Positions 44,044 to 53,330 of a DNA stretch of 64,000 nucleotides are shown piece by piece. The DNA is from Paenibacillus andongensis (GTDB lineage: Bacteria; Bacillota; Bacilli; Paenibacillales; NBRC-103111), in contig NZ_CP104467.1 of assembly GCF_025369935.1 (NCBI RefSeq), forward strand, positions 6,393,001-6,457,000, written 5' to 3'. Both the position numbers and the translations under genes were made by a program. The notes under the pieces are model-generated. The model saw only the letters and a list, made by a program, of their open reading frames with translations. It ran no database searches and was not told where the DNA came from. Within the stretch, counting starts at the first letter, position 1. Every line of letters begins with the position of its first letter.

Positions 44044-44724
44044 TTAGTCACTCAGCGGGCGTTTGAAGTACGCAATCACTTTGTCTCCAGTTGGAACGAC
44101 GGTTACAAGTTCCCAGCCGTATCGCCCCCAATGGCCCAGCGCATCGTCTAAATTCCAGCTGTACAGCTGACCGTCTGCTGCGGGCTTTAGTCCATCTCCG
44201 ATTGAAGTATCTGCCGCGTACTCGAATTGCTGAATTGGGAAGGATTGTAATTGCGGCTGAGGGATTCGTTCTTCCCTTAAATCCCAGCGGATTCGGGTTG
44301 AAGCATCCGAGAGTGCGGCGAGAATTGCCTCCCGATCCGTAACTTCAAGTGCCAGCAGCCGCGGTGCTCTTGGCATGAAGAACGAGCGGTGCGAATGATA
44401 GACCTGCAGCACCAATGTGCCCAGCTCTTCACCTTCCGATGTCTTCACGACATACCATACGCAGCGTTCCCTTTCTTCAGGCGGTCCCCAGTTCTCAATG
44501 GAATCCTTTAAGTTGAATCCGCCTCTGATAATGAATCCTTCAGCGGCAAGACGCTCTGCGACCGGCGCCATAAAGTGTTGAATCCACGCGCCGTAGGCGC
44601 GGTCACCGAACTTCTTGAACATCTCGGTCAGTTCCTCCTTCTCTTCGTCATAGACGGCTTTCCACGCTTGGGATAAAATGTCCTCGGCGGTACGGGCAAT
44701 AGATTCAATTGTGGTCGTTTGCAT
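44044..44724 (-). CDS. Uncharacterised protein divergent from TetR (possibly DUF6022)
   Basis: 226 aa, soluble, no signal peptide. Features: GAWIQHFMAPVAERLAAEGF, a central region WYVVKTSEGEELGTLVLQVY HSHRSFFMPRAP, and an end GRYGWELVTVVPTGDKVIAYFKRP. The WELV-type end recalls small uncharacterised Firmicute families; assignment to DUF6022 is only a guess. The gene is divergent from a TetR gene and an 11-bp dyad lies between their starts, so this is probably the repressor's target. Confidence 0.65.
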   Translation of the reverse strand: MQTTTIESIARTAEDILSQAWKAVYDEEKEELTEMFKKFGDRAYGAWIQHFMAPVAERLAAEGFIIRGGFNLKDSIENWGPPEERERCVWYVVKTSEGEELGTLVLQVYHSHRSFFMPRAPRLLALEVTDREAILAALSDASTRIRWDLREERIPQPQLQSFPIQQFEYAADTSIGDGLKPAADGQLYSWNLDDALGHWGRYGWELVTVVPTGDKVIAYFKRPLSD

Positions 44725-44743
44725 GTTTATGCACTCCTTTTCA

Positions 44744-44789
44744 TTTAATCTAACAGTGATAAATAATAATATAATACCGTTAGATTAAA
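44744..44789. promoter_or_regulatory. Dyad operator between the divergent TetR and unknown gene
   Basis: TTTAATCTAAC (44744-44754) and GTTAGATTAAA (44779-44789) are an exact 11-bp inverted repeat with a 24-base AT-rich centre, in the 111-base divergent region. A -10-like TATACT (44799-44804) for the TetR gene lies just outside. Confidence 0.72.
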
Positions 44790-44835
44790 CTCTTGTGTTA
44801 TACTTGTCAAGAGATAAAATGGAAGGTGAACTGAC

Positions 44836-45546
44836 ATGGCAAGAAGACGAATTCATCCCTTAACAACAAATGAGGAAACGAATCGGAGTGAGCCGCTTCA
44901 CACGCCTCTCGATCGAGCCCGGATTGTCGGGATCATGCTGGAACTGCTCAAAGCCGAGGGCTTAGATGGCATCAGCATGCGCAAAATCGCCGACTCACTA
45001 GGCGTGAAGGCCTCATCTTTGTACTACCATGTGAAGGACAAAGAACAGCTGCTTCATCTCTTGGCAGAAGAGATCAGCACCAAGATTGATTTTCCCGATA
45101 GCAGTTTGGATTGGAAAATGCAGCTGCACCAGTGGTCAATGAGCTTCCGCCGAAGTCTGCTGCAATACCCAGACGCCGTGCACATCATGAACGCGACGCA
45201 TGCGGCAAGCCCTAACCGTTTGGCGCATATCGAATTTCTGTTTCGTGCGCTCGTCGAAGCTGGATTTAAGGATGACCAAGTGCCGTGGCTTGCATCCATG
45301 CTCAAGAACTTTATCTACGGCTTCGTCGATGAAGAATGCCGCTTGCGGGATCGTGCGAAGTTTTCGGAGGATAACCAGAAAGAATCGGAGACAAAATTCA
45401 AAGAGATTGAGGCATTACCCAAGGAGCGATATCCCCACTTTATCCGCCTAGCCGCTTATACGACTTCTGTGAACTGGGAAGAAGAGTTTTCGTTCGGGTT
45501 GGATGTGCTGCTTGCTGGTTTTGTTGATAAGCTTTCTAACGGCTAA
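44836..45546 (+). CDS. TetR-family repressor with TetR_C-like ligand domain
   Basis: 236 aa, GGAAGGTGA ahead of the ATG. An N-terminal extension with basic start (MARRRIHPL) precedes the helix-turn-helix at about residues 25-70 (ARIVGIMLELLKAEGLDGIS, ASSLYYHVKDKEQLLHLLAE). The C-terminal helical domain fits the TetR_C (tetracycline-repressor-like) group. It is divergent from the uncharacterised gene at 44044-44724, with a dyad in between. Ligand unknown. Confidence 0.88.
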   Translation: MARRRIHPLTTNEETNRSEPLHTPLDRARIVGIMLELLKAEGLDGISMRKIADSLGVKASSLYYHVKDKEQLLHLLAEEISTKIDFPDSSLDWKMQLHQWSMSFRRSLLQYPDAVHIMNATHAASPNRLAHIEFLFRALVEAGFKDDQVPWLASMLKNFIYGFVDEECRLRDRAKFSEDNQKESETKFKEIEALPKERYPHFIRLAAYTTSVNWEEEFSFGLDVLLAGFVDKLSNG

Positions 45547-45563
45547 CACTAGTTATTAGATAA

Positions 45564-45608
45564 AAGAGTGGCTGTTCCGGACGTGTAAAGTCCGGAACAG
45601 CCACTCTT
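45564..45608. terminator. Bidirectional terminator between TetR and the minus-strand sugar operon
   Basis: A perfect 19-bp stem, 45564-45582 with 45590-45608 (AAGAGTGGCTGTTCCGGAC), loop of seven bases. It ends both the TetR gene and the metallophosphoesterase end of the operon. Confidence 0.92.
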
Positions 45609-45634
45609 AGAAGTTCATTAATAGCAGGTACTCT

Positions 45635-46612
45635 TTAGGCTTTCCTGCCCTCAGGCAGATGCTCCGGCTGCTCTTCCACAACAGTTCCGTCATTCTGACG
45701 AATCCATGTATCGAACCGACGCTCACCCTCTTTTAGTCGAATGACTCTCGCTCCTGTAGGCACTAAGTCGTGACGCACACCATCCACGTAGCTTACATAT
45801 CTCGTCGAACGTCCGTAGCAAAGACGAATACCATGAAGCGTTCCCCAAAAATCGTTGCCGTGGTCATGACCGACGAACGTCCCCATCACATCGCCCATCT
45901 CCACCATTGCCGCAAACATACCAGAATTAATTTCAGGAGAAGAGCAGCAAGAGTCATAACGATGCCCGTAGCATACTTGATAATCCCACACGTCATTGTA
46001 CTCCGGTAGAGGAATGTGGAAGAAGGCAAGCGCAGGCAGCGGTTGTTCATCGATTCGCCTTGTCAGCTCTCGCGACTTGCCCACATACCAATTGATTTGA
46101 TCTCTGCGAATCCAGTCATAGCCGCCAACCCGATCGCCGATGGCAGAGTAGTCGCCGCTATCCAAAAAGTATATCGCCGCCGCCGTGTCTTCGTCCTTGC
46201 CCGCCACGGTTACGACAAAGTTCCCGGCCCCGTTAACGCCTTCTGGATCCGGTTCCGCCACGCAATATTCATGCTGCAATTGCAGCTCATGCATCGTTTT
46301 CCTCGGCACTTCGCCCTCCGAGTCGTGATTGCCGAACACGGCCGCCCATGGCGTGCAGCTCATCTCTGCTGCTTTAACGGCTTGGCGGAACGAATGAATC
46401 GGATCTCTCGCCCGGTTACTCGCAATTACATCACCGGCAAACACAATGAGATCAGGCTTTTCGGCTTCGATGATTCGTTCCATAAGCGCTCTAGTCTCTG
46501 AATCATACTTAGGTGTTTCCGGGTCAAAATCAAATTCATCGAGAAATTCCACATCGGAAAATTGTACGATGACAAACGTACCATCGTCTCGAAATTTTAG
46601 TCGTTTTTTCAT
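45635..46612 (-). CDS. Metallophosphoesterase-family protein
   Basis: 325 aa. Calcineurin-like motifs are in order: FSDVEFLD (first Asp; the usual DxH histidine is Glu here), FAGDVI, GNHDSEG (Asn and His), FFHIPLPEY and GHDHGND. The Glu in the first motif replaces a metal ligand, which may change metal choice. It is the last gene of the minus-strand sugar operon, 18 bases after the dehydrogenase. A role in removing phosphate from a sugar phosphate or a nucleotide is possible; the substrate cannot be read. No signal peptide. Confidence 0.82.
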   Translation of the reverse strand: MKKRLKFRDDGTFVIVQFSDVEFLDEFDFDPETPKYDSETRALMERIIEAEKPDLIVFAGDVIASNRARDPIHSFRQAVKAAEMSCTPWAAVFGNHDSEGEVPRKTMHELQLQHEYCVAEPDPEGVNGAGNFVVTVAGKDEDTAAAIYFLDSGDYSAIGDRVGGYDWIRRDQINWYVGKSRELTRRIDEQPLPALAFFHIPLPEYNDVWDYQVCYGHRYDSCCSSPEINSGMFAAMVEMGDVMGTFVGHDHGNDFWGTLHGIRLCYGRSTRYVSYVDGVRHDLVPTGARVIRLKEGERRFDTWIRQNDGTVVEEQPEHLPEGRKA

Positions 46613-46630
46613 CGTCTTCCCCCCCTATAG

Positions 46631-47884
46631 TCAGTCCTGTTTAAATTCTCTCATATTGACCACTCTTCGATCTACCCTTGACCGCTCCGCTGCAAATGCC
46701 ATCAGATGGCTCTGCACCGAGTGAGCTGCTGAAGTTAACCCATTTCCTTGTCCGCCCTGCCGAACCAGCTTAACAAAATCGCGGATCAGGCCGAAGTCAC
46801 CGCCTCCATGCCCAATGTGCCCTCCCGGTGTTTCAAGTGAGATTTGTTTTGTCGTACCTGTTTCAAAATCAATCACTTCAATCTCATTTTTCTCCATGGC
46901 GGCGCGAATTTCGCCTTTCGTTCCCATCAGCTTGAGGGTTCGACTGCAGTCATACGTAAATGCGCTCATCGTAAAAGCAGCCGTCACTTCGTTGGCAAAC
47001 TCCAAATTGACAACTTGATGGTCAACGACATCGTTATCACAATGGTATACACATCTTCCATACGGCCCCTCTTGCAGCGCTTTCGTACGGGCTTCTAAGC
47101 TAGTATCATCACTGATCGCAGAAGTAGGCCATTCGATATCGTCCGTAAGGTACACTTTTGGCGCATAATATAAACATGTATCCGAGACAGGGCATCCGTC
47201 CAAGCATCGCTGCGGTGCTCCCTTCGGGGCATTTTCCTTTTTAAAATGAGACAACGATCCGAAAGATGACACATGGGTGCAATCCGCCCCTGCCAACCAA
47301 AGGATAATATCCAAGTCATGACAGGATTTGGCCAAAATCATCGGACTCGATTCGGCGGTTTTGCGCCAATTGCCTCTGACAAAGCTGTGCGCCTGATGCC
47401 AATAGGCTACATTCTCATTATGCGCAATAGACATGAGCTGGCCAATCGCTCCGTCATTCAACAACGTTTTGATTGTGCGGAAAAAACCCGTATAGCGTAA
47501 AACATGACAAATCGAAAATACTCGCTCATATTGTTCCGAACGCTCACCCATACGGATACATTCCAGCGGATCGGGGGACATCGGCTTTTCGAGCAGCACG
47601 TGATATCCCGCTTCCAACGCTTTCATCGTCGGTGCATAATGCATGTTGTCCTGCGTACAAATAAGCACGGCATCCGCCAGTTTAGGTCTAGCCAATAAAT
47701 CCTCCCAGCTCGCAAAACACATCTCATCAGGTATTCCGTGAATCGATTTAAACTTCTGGCTTCTCTGCTGGTTCGGTTCCGCAACGGCAACTACCTGCAG
47801 CTCATCCGGATGTTCAAGCGCATACCCCATATAATTAACGCCTCTTTGTCCAGCTCCGATTAATGCAATTGTTATTGTCCCCAT
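46631..47884 (-). CDS. Gfo/Idh/MocA family dehydrogenase
   Basis: 417 aa. Rossmann motif IALIGAGQRGVNYMGY, then LLEKPMSPD with the EKP catalytic lysine and a C-terminal sheet domain. A cysteine cluster (CLDGCPVSDTCLYY, residues about 215-235) is unusual but occurs in a subset of these enzymes. Operon position between the ABC permease and the metallophosphoesterase suggests it oxidises the imported sugar (sugar acid or inositol-like). The substrate is unknown. It shares only the family fold with the other Gfo/Idh/MocA protein at 15684-16607. Confidence 0.9.
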   Translation of the reverse strand: MGTITIALIGAGQRGVNYMGYALEHPDELQVVAVAEPNQQRSQKFKSIHGIPDEMCFASWEDLLARPKLADAVLICTQDNMHYAPTMKALEAGYHVLLEKPMSPDPLECIRMGERSEQYERVFSICHVLRYTGFFRTIKTLLNDGAIGQLMSIAHNENVAYWHQAHSFVRGNWRKTAESSPMILAKSCHDLDIILWLAGADCTHVSSFGSLSHFKKENAPKGAPQRCLDGCPVSDTCLYYAPKVYLTDDIEWPTSAISDDTSLEARTKALQEGPYGRCVYHCDNDVVDHQVVNLEFANEVTAAFTMSAFTYDCSRTLKLMGTKGEIRAAMEKNEIEVIDFETGTTKQISLETPGGHIGHGGGDFGLIRDFVKLVRQGGQGNGLTSAAHSVQSHLMAFAAERSRVDRRVVNMREFKQD

Positions 47885-47903
47885 TGTCTATCCCGCCTTA
47901 TTG

Positions 47904-48794
47904 TTATTCCTTCACACTGCCTACGGTCATACCTTTGATAAAATATCTTTGCACGAACGGGTAAACCATGAGAATCGGCAGTGCACCCATGAAAATCTGC
48001 GCAGTTCGGAGCGTTTTCTCACTGAGATTCTCCAGCTGTTTGAGCTGCTCGACATTAACGGACTGCATTTGTGCGTTCATGGCTGTTATTAAGGTGGAGA
48101 GGTACGTTTGCAGCGGATATTTGTCCGGCGAGTTCATGTAGAGGATGCCGTCAAACCAAGAATTCCAGTGTCCAATTATGGTAAAAAGCCCAATGGTTGC
48201 AATCGCTGGCAACGATACAGGCAAATATATTTTCCACAGCAGCGTCCAATGATTGGCTCCGTCGATCGTAGCCGCCTCTTCCATTTCCTTCGGAATGCCT
48301 CGGAAGAAGTTCAGCATCATAATCATATTCCATACATTCAGTGCTCCAGGTAAAATAAGCGCCCAGATCGTATTAATCAACCCAGTCGATTTCACGATCA
48401 TGTACGTCGGAATAAGTCCACCGCCCAAAAAAATCGTAATCGCAAAAAACCACACATACACCGTTCGGGAGCGAAACTGCTCCGTTTCTTTGGCAAGCGG
48501 ATAAGCAGTAATGAAAACTAGAAACATGTTGATTGCCGTTCCGAGCACGACCCTTTCCAGTGAAACACGCAGAGATCGAATAAACTCCACCTTATGTCCG
48601 AGATAAACGTAAGCATCGAGTGTAAATCCGATCGGCAGCAGCTTAACTTCACCGGCCATTGCCGCCGTATTGGAACTTAACGATATAGCCAAAAGGTGAA
48701 TGAAAGGCACAATACCTATAACAGTAATGAATGTCAGTACCAAGGCATTCATCACGACAAATAGCTTTCTGCTAAACGATGGTTTATAAACCAT
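47904..48794 (-). CDS. Carbohydrate ABC transporter permease, YtcP/LplC type
   Basis: 296 aa, six membrane segments. EEAATIDGANHWTLLWKIYL is the ATPase-coupling EAA loop, and the C-terminus VQRYFIKGMTVGSVKE is typical of the LplC/YtcP group. It follows the LplB-type permease at 19 bases and precedes the dehydrogenase at 19 bases. No ATPase gene is present, so an MsmX-like shared ATPase is assumed. Confidence 0.92.
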   Translation of the reverse strand: MVYKPSFSRKLFVVMNALVLTFITVIGIVPFIHLLAISLSSNTAAMAGEVKLLPIGFTLDAYVYLGHKVEFIRSLRVSLERVVLGTAINMFLVFITAYPLAKETEQFRSRTVYVWFFAITIFLGGGLIPTYMIVKSTGLINTIWALILPGALNVWNMIMMLNFFRGIPKEMEEAATIDGANHWTLLWKIYLPVSLPAIATIGLFTIIGHWNSWFDGILYMNSPDKYPLQTYLSTLITAMNAQMQSVNVEQLKQLENLSEKTLRTAQIFMGALPILMVYPFVQRYFIKGMTVGSVKE

Positions 48795-48812
48795 ATGAAG
48801 TCCCCCAGCCGT

Positions 48813-49715
48813 CTAAAATATTCGGTAATTGCTGAATTTGTACGCAAGGTAGTACGATAACGACACCAATCCGACGGATATGCATGACTTAAACAACCCC
48901 ACTGCCGCTGCTGGCGCAAACTGTTGGCTGAATAGACCTAATCTGTAAGTGAACGTGTCAATAATATCAGCACCCTGATAAACGGTTGGATTATACATGA
49001 TCAAGATTTGATCAAATCCTGCGTTCAATATATTTCCCAAACTTAATGTGCTCATTAGAATAATGATAGGCATCATGCCCGGCAATGTGATATGGATCAT
49101 TTGTTTCCATTTGCCAGCGCCATCTACTTCTGCAGCCTCATAAAGACTTGCGTTGATGCCTGTGATGGCAGCCAGAAAAATAATCATATTATAGCCCATA
49201 CCTTTCCAAACATCAGAACCGATCATGATGGCTCGAAACCAATTATTGCTGCCCATGAACATGATCGGTTCCAGACCAAAGCTTGAAATCAGCTCGTTAA
49301 TCGGTCCCCGCAAAGAAAATAACTCAAGAATGACCCCGCCCAACACAGTCCACGCAAGAAAAAACGGTAAAAAAATGCTCGTCTGGATCATTCTCTGAAA
49401 CCATTTTTTTGTAATTTCATTCAGCAAAAGCGCCAAAACAAGCGGAACGAGTAAGGAAAAGGCAATTTTTAAAGATGAAATGAGTATCGTATTCCACATG
49501 ACCTGATGAAAGTCCGGCAGATTGAATACATATTTAAAGTTTTTGAACCCGACCCATTTCGATTTAAAAAAACCAAGCACCGGTTCAAACTTTTGAAAAG
49601 CCATCACGACTCCCAGTATGGGGCCGTAAGCATATACAAGTGTAACCAACACGCCGGGCAGCAGCATCAGATGCAGCGGCATTTCTGTTTTTATTCTCAA
49701 CTGTGAAGCCTCCAA
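48813..49715 (-). CDS. Carbohydrate ABC transporter permease, LplB type
   Basis: 300 aa, about six membrane segments. EAAEVDGAGKWKQMIHITLPG is the coupling loop. It resembles the permease at 6732-7709 (same subfamily), showing two independent systems of one transporter class in the window. It stands after the binding-protein gene, separated by 83 bases that contain a hairpin. Confidence 0.92.
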   Translation of the reverse strand: MEASQLRIKTEMPLHLMLLPGVLVTLVYAYGPILGVVMAFQKFEPVLGFFKSKWVGFKNFKYVFNLPDFHQVMWNTILISSLKIAFSLLVPLVLALLLNEITKKWFQRMIQTSIFLPFFLAWTVLGGVILELFSLRGPINELISSFGLEPIMFMGSNNWFRAIMIGSDVWKGMGYNMIIFLAAITGINASLYEAAEVDGAGKWKQMIHITLPGMMPIIILMSTLSLGNILNAGFDQILIMYNPTVYQGADIIDTFTYRLGLFSQQFAPAAAVGLFKSCISVGLVSLSYYLAYKFSNYRIF

Positions 49716-49751
49716 TCACACACAAATTTAAACGTCCCATTTTAATGAAAG

Positions 49752-49783
49752 GGGGGAGAGATTGTAAGACACTCCTCTCCCCC
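49752..49783 (-). terminator. Hairpin between binding-protein and permease genes
   Basis: GGGGGAGAG (49752-49760) pairs with CTCTCCCCC (49775-49783), loop of 14. It lies 16 bases after the binding-protein stop on the transcribed minus strand. Such hairpins commonly limit permease expression relative to the abundant binding protein. Confidence 0.65.
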
Positions 49784-49798
49784 GTTCTATGGTTCACC

Positions 49799-51505
49799 TT
49801 ATTTTACGGCATTCTTCGTGTACCACTCGTTGACTTCCTTCGTAATATCGTCTCCGCCAAGCTTCTTCCAGCTCTCCACATATTTGTCGAATTCGCTTAT
49901 AGGTGCGCCCATAATGATTTTGGTATAGGTTTCGTCGAGAAGTTTATCCAGCTGCGCTCCCTTTTCGACCTGTGTTTCCGTCGGAACACCGTAGAATTCG
50001 TTGAAGAACACTTGCTTGCTGTCACGAATTTGGCGCGTTATGCCCCAACCGCCATTTTTGGCTGCACGGCTGTAGTATTGCCCCCAGTTTGAACCTTTTG
50101 TTGCGTTCTTGGTATCGCCAGCAAGGAACTCCTTAGTTGCCTTAAACACGTCCGCGACATTTTTGTAGTTATCATCATCAAGCGTAATCGCCTCTTGCTT
50201 GGCATCCAAGGCCTTATTAACCTCAGTATAGATGGTTTCAATTTGAGCAGGGTTGTAGATTCTAGGTACGAACCAATTGTAAACATACCCGTTTTCCGCT
50301 TTGTTTTTCTCCAAATACTGTTTTTTGCCCATTTCGAGGTAGAAGTTAATCATCTTAATCGCAGCTTCCGGATTTTTCGTTTTTTTGTTTACAGCAATAA
50401 TGTGGCTCATCCGCACCTTGCCCACCATCGATTTCCCTGGCTGACCATCCAGCGATGGAATTTGATAAGCTTCCCACTCCGCATTTGGATCCTTATCCTT
50501 GTTAATATTGAGCGGCCAGTTCGGGTACCACCATTCACCGTATGAAATACCGACCCTGCCGGCAACAATATCTTCCACAACCTTGTTCTCGTCTTTCAGC
50601 GCAAATTCCTTATCAATAAGCCCTTTTTGATACCAAGACTGCAGCTTGGCCAAAGCATTTTTCGTTTCAGGCTGGATTTCACCCGCTGCAAGCTTGCCGT
50701 CTTTCCCTTTAATCCAAGCTTTTGGAGCCGTACCATAGCCATTGAAAACACCTCTCGCATCAAATCCCCAACCAATGAGGGCTTTCTGCATCGCAATGCC
50801 ATACCGATCATTTTTGCCGGTTTTGCCAGGGTCATTCTTGACAAAGGCATCCGCTATTTTTTCCAGATCATCAATTGTTTTCGGAGGCTGCAGGTTGAGA
50901 TTGTTCAGCCAATCCTTCCGAATCCACAATAGCTGTGTCGATAAGTACGGATCCTCGAAACCAGGAATACCCAACAGTTTGCCATCGGTCGTCGTGGTTT
51001 TCATAGCAAACCCGCCGTCCACCTGCATATAGGTCTTCAAAGCGGGAGATGCGTATTTGCTATAAGCATCCGTCAGATCTGCAAGCATGCCCTGACTTTT
51101 CAATTTCTCAAATTGCAGCGCATCCAAATCCAAGATGTCAGGCAAATCTGCGGAAGCAACAGCAAGAGAAAACTTTTGCTCGTATTGTTCTGTCGGTACG
51201 CTCCACAAGTATTTCAGATCAATATTCAGCATTTCTTTCAAATCTTTCAGATAGGCATTCTGATCGGGCGTAATTCCCTTTGGCGTTTTCGGGTCTTCTG
51301 GAGGACGATAACCTAGTACTTCGGTAACGGTGACCGGTTGAGCATATTTGCCCAACGGATCTACGGTTTCGTTTTTTTGGGTATTGGTAGAATGCTGCGG
51401 CGTACTTGTAGTGCTTGAAGCGCTTTCATTCTTGCTGCTGCAAGCCGCTAACGATGTAACCATCAGTGTAGTCATGAGAACGGAACTGACAAGCTTTCTT
51501 TTCAT
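49799..51505 (-). CDS. Sugar-binding lipoprotein of the second ABC transporter
   Basis: 568 aa. Lipoprotein signal with lipobox LAAC (Cys about residue 22), a Ser/Thr/Asn-rich linker and an extracellular domain with RKDWLNNLNLQPPKTIDDLE and DPGKTGKNDRYGIA, like the LplA/YtcQ family. Ribosome site GGGGGG ahead. It binds the substrate for the two permeases downstream and shares its class with 8670-10349, though the two are clearly diverged. Confidence 0.93.
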   Translation of the reverse strand: MKRKLVSSVLMTTLMVTSLAACSSKNESASSTTSTPQHSTNTQKNETVDPLGKYAQPVTVTEVLGYRPPEDPKTPKGITPDQNAYLKDLKEMLNIDLKYLWSVPTEQYEQKFSLAVASADLPDILDLDALQFEKLKSQGMLADLTDAYSKYASPALKTYMQVDGGFAMKTTTTDGKLLGIPGFEDPYLSTQLLWIRKDWLNNLNLQPPKTIDDLEKIADAFVKNDPGKTGKNDRYGIAMQKALIGWGFDARGVFNGYGTAPKAWIKGKDGKLAAGEIQPETKNALAKLQSWYQKGLIDKEFALKDENKVVEDIVAGRVGISYGEWWYPNWPLNINKDKDPNAEWEAYQIPSLDGQPGKSMVGKVRMSHIIAVNKKTKNPEAAIKMINFYLEMGKKQYLEKNKAENGYVYNWFVPRIYNPAQIETIYTEVNKALDAKQEAITLDDDNYKNVADVFKATKEFLAGDTKNATKGSNWGQYYSRAAKNGGWGITRQIRDSKQVFFNEFYGVPTETQVEKGAQLDKLLDETYTKIIMGAPISEFDKYVESWKKLGGDDITKEVNEWYTKNAVK

Positions 51506-51644
51506 GTTTTACCCCCCATATTTTCGCAAATTGAGAACTAGGTTGTTAATGATCTATGGTAAAGGCTCGAGCTTTACACTATTTATTGTAATGCTGGGGG
51601 GCGAATAATCGCTATAATAAACTATTTACATCGTTCTGTTTTGT

Positions 51645-53330
51645 TTACTTCCTCGTTTTATGAAGGATAGTATCCCTAAATTCCTGTGGTGACAATTCTT
51701 TCATTTTCCGAAAAAATGCTGTGAAGTAAGAAGGAGATTCAAATCCCAGCTTCAAAGCAATTTCATTAATTTTCACCTGCATGTCCTCCAGCATGCTCAC
51801 CGCCGCTTCCGCTTTGGCTGTATTGATATAGTCGGAAAGATTCCTCCCAGTAAGCTGCTTATAGAAACGCGAAAGATACGATGGATTAAAATAGACCACT
51901 TCAGCGATTCTCGCAAGGGAAAGGTCTCCACCTAAGTTTTCGTTGATAAACCTGTGAATTCGCTCAACTAACAAATTCTCGCCCTTGTCAACTTGCTCTT
52001 TTTTCTCCATACATATCTGTTTGCCAAGCTCTATGTAAAAGGCTTCAGTAATTAGCCAATCACCGGGAATGTCCATCATGGCAAAATTCTCGAAATGCCT
52101 ATGATCCTTGATTCTTTCACTACTATTTTGACCATTGATATAGGCTAAGAAGACAAGTACAAACATGTAGTACCTCTCTAGACCGACAAGGTAATTTTGA
52201 GCCATATCCTGTTTCAAACTGCTGATCAGATCCCTGCAGACGATTTCAGCTTGCTGCTCGTCCCCTTCATCCAACCTTTTTTCAAGCAATCGCAGTTTTT
52301 TGTTAAAATCGTCCGAGTAAGCGGAAACTTTCGCAGGTTCCACTTTGAAATATCCGTTCGTCATGCCGAGGTCCATGATCGTCATTTTGAGCCCAGCAGC
52401 GGATCTTTTCTTCATCATGGCTTTCATAAGTTCAAATTCCTTATGAATGCCGTCCCATTCGACGGCTCCCCTTGATATGATGAAAGAAACGTCCATTTGA
52501 AGCAGATCGCGGCACGCATTTTGAACCGATTCCAGTATTCCTTTTAAATAGGTGACAAGACTTCCCCAATCGATGGCATCGTCTTCACTTCGAAACCTGT
52601 CCGTTTCGGAATTCAGCTGGATGAACCAAACAATGGTCGAATTTTCATAAACGATATCTTCATTTATCATCGTGCTAGGCAAGATTTGCTCAACTAAGTT
52701 CCTAACGGAGTAAAGCGCGTTTCGTTTATTGGCATACGACATGCCTTCCGGCCAACAGTCCATTTTGCCAACAAGGATCAATACTGGGGCATCCCCCTTC
52801 AGCTTTAATTCTGGTCCAGCAAATAGGTCTTCGGATAAAAGATCGGCTGCATTTTCGCCTAAAAGCAAAGCCTCGAACATTTCCTTATTCAATAGCGGTG
52901 CCATGACCTGCATTTGCTTCCGAGCCTTAGCAACAAGATCATTGTTCTTAAGTTCATCCTCTATTTTCTTTAACGCATTAGTAACTGCACCGATGACAAC
53001 CTTATCTTCTTCGGTTTTCAGAATGTAGCTTTCCACATTTTTTTGAATGGCCGTGTACACATAATCAAACTCGTTATGACCTGTTAAAAATATAATTTTG
53101 CAGGAAGGCCAGTAAAATAATATCTCGTCCATCAACTGCAAACCGTTCTTCTCCGGCATGCGAATATCGCTGAGAACGACATCAATCTTCGTTTTTTTGA
53201 TAATTTCAATCGCCTCGAACGCGGAATAAGCCTTACATATGTCGAGATCAAGCTCCTCTCTTTCCTGAAACATCTGTACAAGTCCTTCGACAATTGCCGG
53301 CTCGTCGTCAACAATTAAAAGTCTATGCAT
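51645..53330 (-). CDS. Response regulator with AraC output domain, YesN type
   Basis: 561 aa from the ATG at 53330 (MHRLLIVDDEPAIVEGL), chosen because the receiver fold starts there; the frame is open to 53423 inside the kinase gene. Receiver: IVDDE, phospho-Asp in DVVLSDIRMPEKNG, Lys in YILKTEED. A long middle domain follows, then the C-terminal AraC helix-turn-helix (LSLARIAEVVYFNPSYLSRF YKQ, LGFESPSYFTAFFRKMKELS). It overlaps the kinase gene by eight bases. Probably activates the ABC operon downstream when its sugar is present. Confidence 0.92.
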   Translation of the reverse strand: MHRLLIVDDEPAIVEGLVQMFQEREELDLDICKAYSAFEAIEIIKKTKIDVVLSDIRMPEKNGLQLMDEILFYWPSCKIIFLTGHNEFDYVYTAIQKNVESYILKTEEDKVVIGAVTNALKKIEDELKNNDLVAKARKQMQVMAPLLNKEMFEALLLGENAADLLSEDLFAGPELKLKGDAPVLILVGKMDCWPEGMSYANKRNALYSVRNLVEQILPSTMINEDIVYENSTIVWFIQLNSETDRFRSEDDAIDWGSLVTYLKGILESVQNACRDLLQMDVSFIISRGAVEWDGIHKEFELMKAMMKKRSAAGLKMTIMDLGMTNGYFKVEPAKVSAYSDDFNKKLRLLEKRLDEGDEQQAEIVCRDLISSLKQDMAQNYLVGLERYYMFVLVFLAYINGQNSSERIKDHRHFENFAMMDIPGDWLITEAFYIELGKQICMEKKEQVDKGENLLVERIHRFINENLGGDLSLARIAEVVYFNPSYLSRFYKQLTGRNLSDYINTAKAEAAVSMLEDMQVKINEIALKLGFESPSYFTAFFRKMKELSPQEFRDTILHKTRK

